This document shows, one piece after another, positions 49,596 to 56,541 of a DNA stretch of 64,000 nt; the stretch's first letter is position 1; each line of letters begins with the position of its first letter. Source of the stretch: DASXAI01 sp963728985 (lineage in GTDB: Bacteria; Actinomycetota; Acidimicrobiia; Acidimicrobiales; Ilumatobacteraceae); NCBI GenBank assembly GCA_963728985.1, contig CAVSME010000003.1:186001-250000 (forward strand), in the 5' to 3' direction. The translations under genes and the position numbers were made by a program. Below the pieces are notes generated by a model. That model was given only the letters and a program-made list of their open reading frames with translations. It made no database searches and was not told where the DNA came from.

Positions 49596-50986
49596 GCCGG
49601 CTGCTGCGTTGGGTGGACGACCGCCTCGGCGGGACGCACTTCACGCGCAAGGCGGTGGACAAGGTCTTTCCCGACCACTGGTCGTTCATGCTCGGCGAGG
49701 TCGCCCTCTACTGCTTCGTGATCCTCGTCCTCACCGGGGTCTTCCTCACGTTCTTCTTCCATCCCAGTGCCCAAGACGTCGTCTACAACGGCTCCTACCG
49801 GCCGCTCGCCGGCGTGCACATGTCCGAGGCGTATCGATCAACGGTCGAGTTGAGCTTCGACGTCCGCGCTGGCCTCGTCGTACGCCAGATCCACCACTGG
49901 GCGGCGTTGCTGTTCCTCGCCGCCATCGTGGCGCACCTCTGCCGGATCTTCTTCACGGGCGCGTTCCGCCGTCCTCGCGAGATGAACTGGGGCATCGGGC
50001 TCACGCTCCTGCTCCTCGCCGTCGTGAACGGGTTCGCCGGCTACTCACTGCCGGACGACCTGCTCTCCGGCACCGGTCTGCGCATCGCCTACTCCGTCGT
50101 CCTGTCGATCCCCGTCGTGGGCGCCTATACCGCATTCCTCGTGTTCGGGGGCGAGTTCCCGGCCGACGACATCACGTCGCGCCTCTTCATCATCCACGTG
50201 CTCATCATCCCCGCTGCCATCGTCGCGTTGCTCTCCATCCATCTCGCCGTCTTGTGGCGGCAGAAGCACACGCAGTTCCCGGGGAAGGGCCGTACCGACG
50301 GAAACGTCGTCGGCAGCCGCCTGTGGCCCACGTACGCCCTTCGGTCAGCCGGCCTCTTCTGCATCGTCGTCGCCGTCCTCGGTGCGCTCGGCGGCCTGGT
50401 GCAGATCAACCCGATCTGGCTGTACGGGCCGTTCGAGCCCTACGCCGTGAGCACGGCCGCCCAGCCGGACTGGTACATGGGGTGGCTCGAAGGCGCGCTC
50501 CGTCTGGTACCGGCCTTCCAGCTGCACCTGTTCGGCTACCGCGTCCCCGAGCTCATCCTCCCGGCGGTCATCTTCCCCACGATCACCTTCGTGCTCCTGT
50601 ACGCCTGGCCCGCCGTCGAGAAGCGGCTCACCGGTGACTGGCGCGAGCACCACCTGCTCGACCGGCCCCGCGATCACCCCATGCGCACCGCCCTCGGCGT
50701 GGCCGTGCTCGCCTTCTACATCGTCTTGTTCGTCGGCGGTTCCCAGGACATCATCGCCCAGCAGCTCGGCGTCTCGATCGTCAGCGTCACATGGGCGCTC
50801 AGGATCATCCTGTTCGCGCTGCCCCTGGCTACGGCGGGCGTCGCCTACGTCGTCTGCCGAGATCTCGCCAAGGAGCTTCCCCTCGACGAGGCCGGCCGGA
50901 AAGGCGAGGCTCCTGTCGCCCCTGCCGAGTCGCCCGTCCTCGTCGGCTCGGATCGTGGGCCCGAGTCGAGCGGCGCCGGCCCCTGA
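49589..50986 (+). CDS. qcrB: Cytochrome b subunit of bc complex
   Basis: 465 residues from the ATG at 49589, overlapping ctaG by 7 bases. Heme b ligands are in RQIHHWAALLFLAAIVAHLCRIF and in IIHVLIIPAAIVALLSIHLAVLW. The quinol-site motif PEWY appears as PDWYMGW, a conservative change. The protein is fused in the actinobacterial manner (cytochrome b6 plus subunit IV, nine or so helices) with a hydrophilic C-terminal tail. It oxidises menaquinol and sends electrons to QcrA and QcrC. It is separated from qcrC-qcrA by the whole oxidase gene set, unlike the common qcrCAB order. Confidence 0.94.
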   Translation: MLSRLLRWVDDRLGGTHFTRKAVDKVFPDHWSFMLGEVALYCFVILVLTGVFLTFFFHPSAQDVVYNGSYRPLAGVHMSEAYRSTVELSFDVRAGLVVRQIHHWAALLFLAAIVAHLCRIFFTGAFRRPREMNWGIGLTLLLLAVVNGFAGYSLPDDLLSGTGLRIAYSVVLSIPVVGAYTAFLVFGGEFPADDITSRLFIIHVLIIPAAIVALLSIHLAVLWRQKHTQFPGKGRTDGNVVGSRLWPTYALRSAGLFCIVVAVLGALGGLVQINPIWLYGPFEPYAVSTAAQPDWYMGWLEGALRLVPAFQLHLFGYRVPELILPAVIFPTITFVLLYAWPAVEKRLTGDWREHHLLDRPRDHPMRTALGVAVLAFYIVLFVGGSQDIIAQQLGVSIVSVTWALRIILFALPLATAGVAYVVCRDLAKELPLDEAGRKGEAPVAPAESPVLVGSDRGPESSGAGP

Positions 50987-51012
50987 GTCGGCTCCCGCCC
51001 GGGCCCCACGCG

Positions 51013-51486
51013 TCAGGGCTCCGTCCAGCCCAGCTCCCACGAGGCCGCTCCGAGCTCGCCCGCCGCCGACGCAAACCGCACCATCGCGTCCTCGACGATG
51101 CGCCGGCCGTCGGGATCGAGGCGATCGACGATGGCCGCCAGCTCCCGGCGTCGAGCGGCGGTCACGCGCTCGACGATGCGCTCGCCTCGCTTCGTCAGCT
51201 CGACGGTGATCTGACGGCGATCTCCGCGGACGGCGCCTCGGCGCACGAGGCCCTTCGCGTCGAGACGGTCGACGAGCCGAGTGGCGGTGGACGGATGAAT
51301 GCGCATCACGTCGGCCAGAGATCCAGTCGGTGTCGGGCCACGGGCCGAGAGAAGCACGAGCGCCCGGAACTGCGGCAGCGTCATGTCGCTCGGCAGCTCG
51401 GCGAGCGACTGTGCCGCCACGCCGACCAGAGCCCGGGACGCCACCAGCAGTGCGGCGACTGCGTCGTCGCTAGGAGACGTCTGCAT
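51013..51486 (-). CDS. MarR-family transcriptional regulator
   Basis: 157 residues from ATG 51486. The winged helix is MTLPQFRALVLLSARGPTPTGSLADVMRIHPSTATRLVDRLDAKGLVRR, split around residues 35-85, with wing RRQITVELTKRGE. It is a paralogue of the MarR gene at 40906: the N-terminus ALLVASRALVGVAAQSL and the C-terminus SAAGELGAASWELGW match closely. It is convergent with qcrB and lies 47 bases downstream of the PRC-barrel gene in the same direction. It may control that gene or the nearby stress genes. Confidence 0.88.
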   Translation of the reverse strand: MQTSPSDDAVAALLVASRALVGVAAQSLAELPSDMTLPQFRALVLLSARGPTPTGSLADVMRIHPSTATRLVDRLDAKGLVRRGAVRGDRRQITVELTKRGERIVERVTAARRRELAAIVDRLDPDGRRIVEDAMVRFASAAGELGAASWELGWTEP

Positions 51487-51533
51487 CCTGTGAACGTACC
51501 AAGAGTCCGCCGTCGAAGGACGACTGCCAATCG

Positions 51534-51974
51534 CTACGGCAGCGCCCGAACGGTCAAGACGTCGCGGTCCACGGTCAGGACCGAGCTGGCGCTGATACTG
51601 AGCCCGTCGAGCAGCATCAGTGACCGGACCGAGCCGGTGTCCTCGGCGACGTCGACATCCGCCACCATCCCCATCCGGATGCCCCGGTCGCTGACCACCG
51701 AGAGGTTCTCGGGCCGAGTCGCCACGCCCATCTGCTCTTCCTGGTGGTGAGTCAGGCTGCGCACGAGGGGCTCCCGGGAGACGAACACCGCATCGGAGGC
51801 CACCGACTCGACTTCCGACCATCGCATCCACTCACCCCCGCTGACGGTTTCCCTCAGCGAGAGGCCACCCAGGCTTCGAGCATCCCCGTCCAGACCGGCA
51901 TGGTCCACGATCCCCACCACCGAGCCACTCGACTGGACGATCACCCGTTTGCCCACTGTCGCGTTCACCCACAT
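51534..51974 (-). CDS. PRC-barrel-like protein
   Basis: 146 residues from ATG 51974, chosen because GGAG lies 8 bases upstream and the longer frame has no family features. Two short beta-rich halves (GKRVIVQSSGSVVGIVDHAGLD with GLSLRETVSGGEWMRWSEVESV; then LSVVSDRGIRMGMVADVDV with SVRSLML and the end VLTVDRDVLTVRALP) resemble tandem PRC-barrel domains. Such domains occur in ribosome maturation factors and photosynthetic or stress proteins and bind partner proteins. No specific function can be assigned. Confidence 0.65.
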   Translation of the reverse strand: MWVNATVGKRVIVQSSGSVVGIVDHAGLDGDARSLGGLSLRETVSGGEWMRWSEVESVASDAVFVSREPLVRSLTHHQEEQMGVATRPENLSVVSDRGIRMGMVADVDVAEDTGSVRSLMLLDGLSISASSVLTVDRDVLTVRALP

Positions 51975-52187
51975 GCTGCGCTCCGTTCCTCGATCTCGGC
52001 CTACCCCGCCGACGCCGGGCGCATGACCGGGAGCAGGTGACAATCCTGTGTGTTCTCGCCGTCGACGTCGCGAAGACCGTCGTGGTCTGCAGGGCTTGCG
52101 CGAGTGAACGACCCGGTTCTGCCCGCGGCTGACAATCAGTCCTTCTCGCCCGTTGAGGGAAGCCACGTGCCTACCGGCCCGGGTGAT

Positions 52188-52212
52188 CGCTTGCATGATA
52201 GCATCCGTTGTA
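52188..52212 (-). promoter_or_regulatory. TACAAC-type element shared with the universal stress gene
   Basis: Read on the minus strand it begins TACAAC and continues GGATGCTATCATGCAAG. It matches the element at 53091-53115 at 18 of 25 positions, and nearly all differences are transitions. It could be a -10 box plus operator for the PRC-barrel gene (start 51974), or a site for tatA, 58 bases downstream on the other strand. The rest of 51975-52269 shows no gene. Confidence 0.45.
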
Positions 52213-52269
52213 GGAAGAGAATGACCTTGCCGTCATGACGAGCCCGCGGCGGAGAGGTGGAGGTGAGAG

Positions 52270-52524
52270 ATGTTGGCGTTCCTCGAGGGGCCCGATCTGC
52301 TGATCGTCCTGGTCATCGTGCTCCTCGTATTCGGGGGCAGCAAGGTCCCCCAGCTAGCCCGGTCCCTCGGCGAGGCGCAGCGAGAGTTCCGCAAGGCATC
52401 AGGACACGACCCGGCGCCCGAGCCCGCGGCCGAAGAGGCACCGCCGCCGGCGGAGACGACTACGCCTGCGGACGGCGCTGCTGGCCGAGGGCCAGCTCCC
52501 GACGATCCCCCGTCGCGCAGCTGA
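52270..52524 (+). CDS. tatA: Sec-independent translocase protein TatA
   Basis: 84 residues. A short N-terminal membrane helix (PDLLIVLVIVLLVFGG) is followed by the hinge and amphipathic helix GSKVPQLARSLGEAQREFRKA, the TatA/E signature (FG..k.P.laR.lG.a...fr). An acidic, proline-rich tail follows. The ATG is preceded by a GGAGGTGAGAG ribosome binding site. TatA polymerises to form the pore for folded proteins with TatBC, which are not in this window. It is a single-gene unit. Confidence 0.92.
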   Translation: MLAFLEGPDLLIVLVIVLLVFGGSKVPQLARSLGEAQREFRKASGHDPAPEPAAEEAPPPAETTTPADGAAGRGPAPDDPPSRS

Positions 52525-52568
52525 CGGCGCGTCCGGAAGCACGCGGTCGTCAGGTCACGGCAGGCGCA

Positions 52569-52982
52569 TCACGCCACCGGGACGACCACCACCGGGCAAG
52601 GGGGATTGTGCACGATGTGAGCAGCCGTATCGTTCAAGACCGTGTCGACGATGGCGCCGTGCGGGCGCTTCCCGACGACGATCAAGTCAGCATGCTCTGC
52701 CTCCGCGATCTCGAGCAAGGCCCGCTCCGCCGAGTCGATCACGACCCTGGCCTCACAGCGAATCCCGGCGTCGCGCAGCGACCGGCACTGCGATTCGACG
52801 CCGGCCCGCAACCTCTTCTCGTCTCCGATCCCGGCGACCGGAGGCACCGCCAGGGCGAACTCGCCAACCGGCGTCATGGCCAGCACGGCGATCACCTCGT
52901 CCCCCGCTCCGAGGTGCGATCGACACCATTCACGTGCGCCCTGTCCCCGCTCGGACGCTTCGGCATTGAGAATCACCTTCAT
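52569..52982 (-). CDS. Universal stress protein (UspA family)
   Basis: 137 residues from ATG 52982 with CAGGAGG 6 bases upstream. The ATP-binding motif GX2GX9G(S/T) is only partly kept: VVGKRPHGAIVDTVLNDTAAHIVHNPPCPVVVVPV has the GxxxxG start but lacks the usual GSVS. ALLEIAEAEHADLIVVG is the standard central helix-strand. It may bind nucleotides weakly or not at all. It is expressed from a TACAAT promoter at 53110-53115 (minus strand) and is probably stress-induced. Confidence 0.85.
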   Translation of the reverse strand: MKVILNAEASERGQGAREWCRSHLGAGDEVIAVLAMTPVGEFALAVPPVAGIGDEKRLRAGVESQCRSLRDAGIRCEARVVIDSAERALLEIAEAEHADLIVVGKRPHGAIVDTVLNDTAAHIVHNPPCPVVVVPVA

Positions 52983-53090
52983 GTCGTCCTCCTGCTCGTG
53001 CCAGGGCCTTCCCAGGATGTGTTGCGGTTCGAGGTCAGCTCGGCTGTCGTCGGTTGACGGTCGCCTCTGGGCCTGACGGGCCACTGCAAT

Positions 53091-53115
53091 CCTTTGTGTG
53101 ACAGCATCTATTGTA
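53091..53115 (-). promoter_or_regulatory. TACAAT promoter and candidate operator of the universal stress gene
   Basis: On the minus strand TACAAT is followed by AGATGCTGTCACACAAAG. The TACAAT hexamer is a good -10 box, about 110 bases ahead of the start codon. The downstream half resembles the elements at 52188-52212 and 40895-40919, suggesting a shared regulator. The remainder of 52983-53192 shows nothing else. Confidence 0.5.
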
Positions 53116-53192
53116 TGGTGTGAAAGTCCATCAGCACGCACGAAATGACGACGGAACGGTGTCACCCCCGTGCCGACTGGTACCCGATCCTC

Positions 53193-53276
53193 CTACCGCC
53201 GCGAGCGGCCCCAGTACAGCGCCAGAGCAACGATCATGACGAGGGAGATCACGAAGATCGTAAAGCCTGGATCCAT
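53193..53276 (-). CDS. 27-residue single-helix membrane protein
   Basis: A 28-codon frame with ATG at 53276 and stop TAG at 53193. An excellent AAAGGAG ribosome binding site lies 8 bases upstream. The product starts MDPGFTIF and continues as one hydrophobic helix (VISLVMIVALALYW), then ends in basic residues (GRSRR). This gives a clear Nout-Cin single-span topology. It resembles small membrane peptides that modulate larger complexes. It lies 187 bases downstream of the GH15 gene on the same strand and 210 bases upstream of the stress-protein gene. No family is recognised. Confidence 0.65.
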   Translation of the reverse strand: MDPGFTIFVISLVMIVALALYWGRSRR

Positions 53277-53295
53277 CAGCGCACTCCTTTGAACG

Positions 53296-53317
53296 GAGAC
53301 CGCACGTGGGCGGTCTC
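53296..53317 (-). terminator. Hairpin between GH15 gene and the small membrane protein
   Basis: Perfect 8-base arms GAGACCGC (53296-53303) and GCGGTCTC (53310-53317) surround a 6-base loop. On the minus strand it lies 147 bases after the GH15 stop and 20 bases before the small gene start. It could terminate the GH15 transcript or act as a leader hairpin for the peptide. No T-run follows. Confidence 0.45.
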
Positions 53318-53463
53318 GGTACGGATCGCCCCGGAGTCGTTGCATCCTGGCTTAACCGCCGAGCGCGATCGAGTCTCAGTCGCGGGTTCCCGTCCACGGC
53401 GTGGAGCAAACCCGCGTCGGACCGCTCCTCCCCTCGAGACCGGGATGCGGGCGAGCACGCCGC

Positions 53464-55230
53464 TCAGCACACTCCGTCGGCGGTCTGCGCCGCCGCCGCC
53501 TCGATGAGGAGGCCGTGGACGAAGCTCTGAGGCAGGTTCCCCCGCAGCTGGCGCTCGCCGACGTCGAATTCCTCTGCGTAGAGCCCGGGCGGACCACATG
53601 CCGCCCGGGCTCGTTCGAACGTGCGCACGGCGAGCTCTCGTCGCCCTGTTCGCAGCGCCGCCAGCGTCAGGAGGTGGCTGCACATGAGGAACGCTCCCTC
53701 GGCCTGGCCGAGCGGCACCGAACCGGCCCGGTAGCGGAACACGTAGCCGTCCTTCATCAGGTCCTGGACGACGGCATCGACGGTGCGCACCATGCGGGGA
53801 TCGTCCGGCAACGCCGACCGGGCCACCACCGCCAGCAGCGCGGCGTCGACCCTGCCGTCGTCGGGGGCGCGTTGCCACCGTCCGCTCGGGTGGGTCGCCG
53901 TCTGCGCCGCGCTGGCGGTGAGCACGTCTGCGAGTGCGAGCACGTTGCCGGCCCATGGGCCTGGCGGCTGCTGGCCACCGATCCGACGCAAACCGGACGC
54001 GCAGATCAGGCGGCTGTGCGTCCACCGTTTCGGCTGGATCTCCCACACCCCGGCGTCAGGTTCCTCCCATCTGGTCCCGATCGCCTCGGCGGCCAGGCGA
54101 GCCGCTTCCCACCCGTCCGCGCCGAGACAGCCGCGCTCCTCGGCAACGGCCAGCAACAAGAGGATCTCGCCGAAGGTGTCGAGCTGGAACTGGTCGCCGG
54201 CCCGGTTGCCCACGACATCGGTCCCACCCGGGTATCCGGGCAGATCGAGACGGTCTTCGGTGGGAACCAGCCCGCCACTGACGAGGTAGGCGGGCCGCAG
54301 GCGCGGGCCGTGGTCGAGCACCCGGGCGACGATGAAGCGAACCAGGGAGGCCAGGCCCTCGAGGTCGCCGATGCTCGCCAGCCCGTGCCCGGCGTAGCAG
54401 CAGTCACGGATCCAGGAGTAGCGGTAGTCGTAGTTGCGACCCTGGCGGGCCCGCTCCGGCAACGACATCGTCGCCGCCGCCGCCAGACCGCCTGAGGCCG
54501 GCATCAGGCCGTGCAAGACGGCCACGGACTGGCGCACATCGCGCTCGCCGGGCACGTCGAGCGAAGCCGGGACTTGCGACGCCCAGTTCCGCGCGGTCGC
54601 TGCCCACGACGCCGCCGCGTCGGGCGGCGGGTCGCGCCACCGCCCGTCCGTGGCCAGCTCCAACACCAGATCGAACTGGTCACCCTCGGCGACGCGCACC
54701 GACTGCTCCAGGCGATGCCCACCGTCGGTCTCCCGGACTGCTGATCCCGCCGCACCCGTCCACCGAGCATGTACCTGTCCCTTCGACGCCGTCCACGAGC
54801 GGCCGGCGCCTTTCCACCGGTTCAGCGCCGTGCGCCCGTAGTCGCCGCGCACGTCGACGACGACATCGATGGCGACCGTGCCGGCCACCCCGACGAGCCG
54901 ACGGAGGACCACCGCGCCGTTCGGACCCGACGGCAGCGCCATCGCCTCGCGGCACTCGACGATGCCGTCGTTCGTGACCCAACGCGACCGCCAGATCAAC
55001 GACCCCTCTTCGTAGTACCCGCCCCAGACGAACCGTTCTCGGGGCCTGACGACATAGGTGCCACCCGATCCGATCAACTGTCCGAGGACCGCGGGATCAT
55101 GCCAGCTCGGAAAGCAGAGCCACACGTGCTCGCCACCGGGCCCCACCACCACACCCCGCCAGCCATCGGCGATGAACGCGTAGTCGCGAAGAACGGGCAT
55201 GGCACGATCGACCGCGGCTCCGTCGTCCAC
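53464..55230 (-). CDS. Glycoside hydrolase family 15 (glucoamylase/trehalase-like)
   Basis: 588 residues; GTG 55230 has GCGAGG upstream, and ATG 55200 is an alternative. An N-terminal beta-sandwich domain (about 1-230; LRDYAFIADGWRGVVVG, HVWLCFPSWHDPAVLGQLIG) precedes the (alpha/alpha)6 barrel. GRNYDYRYSWIRDCCYA, AGVWEIQPKRWTHSRL (general acid Glu) and LYAEEFDVGERQLRGNLPQSFVHGLL (base Glu region) are the GH15 signatures. It has no signal peptide and is cytoplasmic. Actinobacterial homologues include trehalases, so trehalose, maltose or glycogen fragments are likely substrates, consistent with the osmotic and stress genes nearby. Confidence 0.92.
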   Translation of the reverse strand: MDDGAAVDRAMPVLRDYAFIADGWRGVVVGPGGEHVWLCFPSWHDPAVLGQLIGSGGTYVVRPRERFVWGGYYEEGSLIWRSRWVTNDGIVECREAMALPSGPNGAVVLRRLVGVAGTVAIDVVVDVRGDYGRTALNRWKGAGRSWTASKGQVHARWTGAAGSAVRETDGGHRLEQSVRVAEGDQFDLVLELATDGRWRDPPPDAAASWAATARNWASQVPASLDVPGERDVRQSVAVLHGLMPASGGLAAAATMSLPERARQGRNYDYRYSWIRDCCYAGHGLASIGDLEGLASLVRFIVARVLDHGPRLRPAYLVSGGLVPTEDRLDLPGYPGGTDVVGNRAGDQFQLDTFGEILLLLAVAEERGCLGADGWEAARLAAEAIGTRWEEPDAGVWEIQPKRWTHSRLICASGLRRIGGQQPPGPWAGNVLALADVLTASAAQTATHPSGRWQRAPDDGRVDAALLAVVARSALPDDPRMVRTVDAVVQDLMKDGYVFRYRAGSVPLGQAEGAFLMCSHLLTLAALRTGRRELAVRTFERARAACGPPGLYAEEFDVGERQLRGNLPQSFVHGLLIEAAAAQTADGVC

Positions 55231-55330
55231 GGAGCCTCGCTACCCCGCCCGCCAACCGTTCAAGCGCACATCAGAATCCCTTATCTCCTGAGCCGATCGA
55301 TCGGCGATCACACCAGGCGGTCGGGACGCT

Positions 55331-56497
55331 TCACCGATCAGGCTGCTCTGCTGCGCTGCGGAATGACCTGGCCACCAAGGTGTCGGTGGACGAGTGGAGC
55401 ACGATCGACAGGGCGACGACGGCGCCGGCGAGATGGAAGAGATCTTGCGCACCGGGGATGCCTGAGTCCAGGACGAGCAGGGCGTAGAGGATGGAGGCAA
55501 AACCCTTCGGACCGAACCACGCGACGGTGAGCCATTCCCGCCGGTCGAGCCCGGTGCCCGCGAGGGCCAGCCCCAGCGCCAGCGGGCGCGACAGCAGGAG
55601 CACGGCCAGGACGAACACATAGTCGCCGACGGCGAAGCTCGACACGAGAGCGCTGGACAGCTGCGAGGCGAAGACCAAGACGGCGGCCAACTTCAGCAAC
55701 TCGGCCGCCAGCCCGTCGAACCCGACATCGTCGTCGCCACCGTCCATCCCGAGGTTCGCCAGCGTCACGCCGGCGGCGAAGGCGGCCAGGAACTCGTTGG
55801 CGCCCGTCAGACCCGCCGTCGCGAAGATCACGATCGCCAAGGCGACGGTGCCGAGGGGTTCGTAGCGCCGGGTCACGCTCGTCCATCGCAACCGCACCAG
55901 GAACACGAAGACGCCGGCCATCGCCGCTCCGAGCGCGAGCCCACCCACGGTCTTCACCGCCAGTTGAGCCCAGTCGACCGGTTCCTCGGAGATCAAGTCG
56001 ATGAGGACGATCACCGCCGGGAGCGCCATGCCGTCGTTGAGCCCGCTCTCCACGTTGAGAAGGTGCCGGACACGGAATGGGATGGCGGCTTGACCGATGA
56101 TCGCTTCGGCGAAGACGGGATCGGTGGGGGCGAGCACGACACCGAGCAGGATGGCGGGCGCCACCGCCAGGCCCGTGAGCCACCAGGCACCGATCGCCAC
56201 CGCCAGTACGGTGACCGGAAGGCCGATGCCAAGGGCGCGTAGCGGCAGGGTCCACGACACCTCGGGATCACGGAACCGGACGCGCCGGCCGTCGGTGAAG
56301 AGCACCGCGAACAGCGCGAGCTCTGCGATGGTGTACAAGCCATTGCTGCCGGCATCGATCACGTCGAAGCCGGCCTGACCGGTCGCCAGGCCGGCGATGA
56401 GGAAGAGCACGGTCGTGGAGAGCACGCTGCGCCGAGCCGCTCCGGATATCAGTACCGCGGCGAACAGGGTCACGCCGAACACCAGCGCCGTTGCCAT
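55331..56497 (-). CDS. Na+/H+ or K+/H+ antiporter, CPA1 family
   Basis: 388 residues with about 12 hydrophobic segments. The transport motifs LLGVVLAPTDPVFAEAI (the unwound TDP element) and RHLLNVESGLNDGMALPAVIVLI (ESGLND, proton/ion site) are diagnostic. TGANEFLAAFAAGVTLANLG and WLTVAWFGPKGFASILYALLV are the late conserved helices. No regulatory cytoplasmic tail is present. It exchanges monovalent cations for protons and would support pH and salt homeostasis. Which cation is used cannot be told. It is 44 bases downstream of the FAD/Fe-S dehydrogenase gene in the same direction. Confidence 0.92.
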   Translation of the reverse strand: MATALVFGVTLFAAVLISGAARRSVLSTTVLFLIAGLATGQAGFDVIDAGSNGLYTIAELALFAVLFTDGRRVRFRDPEVSWTLPLRALGIGLPVTVLAVAIGAWWLTGLAVAPAILLGVVLAPTDPVFAEAIIGQAAIPFRVRHLLNVESGLNDGMALPAVIVLIDLISEEPVDWAQLAVKTVGGLALGAAMAGVFVFLVRLRWTSVTRRYEPLGTVALAIVIFATAGLTGANEFLAAFAAGVTLANLGMDGGDDDVGFDGLAAELLKLAAVLVFASQLSSALVSSFAVGDYVFVLAVLLLSRPLALGLALAGTGLDRREWLTVAWFGPKGFASILYALLVLDSGIPGAQDLFHLAGAVVALSIVLHSSTDTLVARSFRSAAEQPDR

Positions 56498-56541
56498 CAG
56501 GCGGCCTCGGTCACGGCGTCATGATGGCCCTGGCTGGCCGT

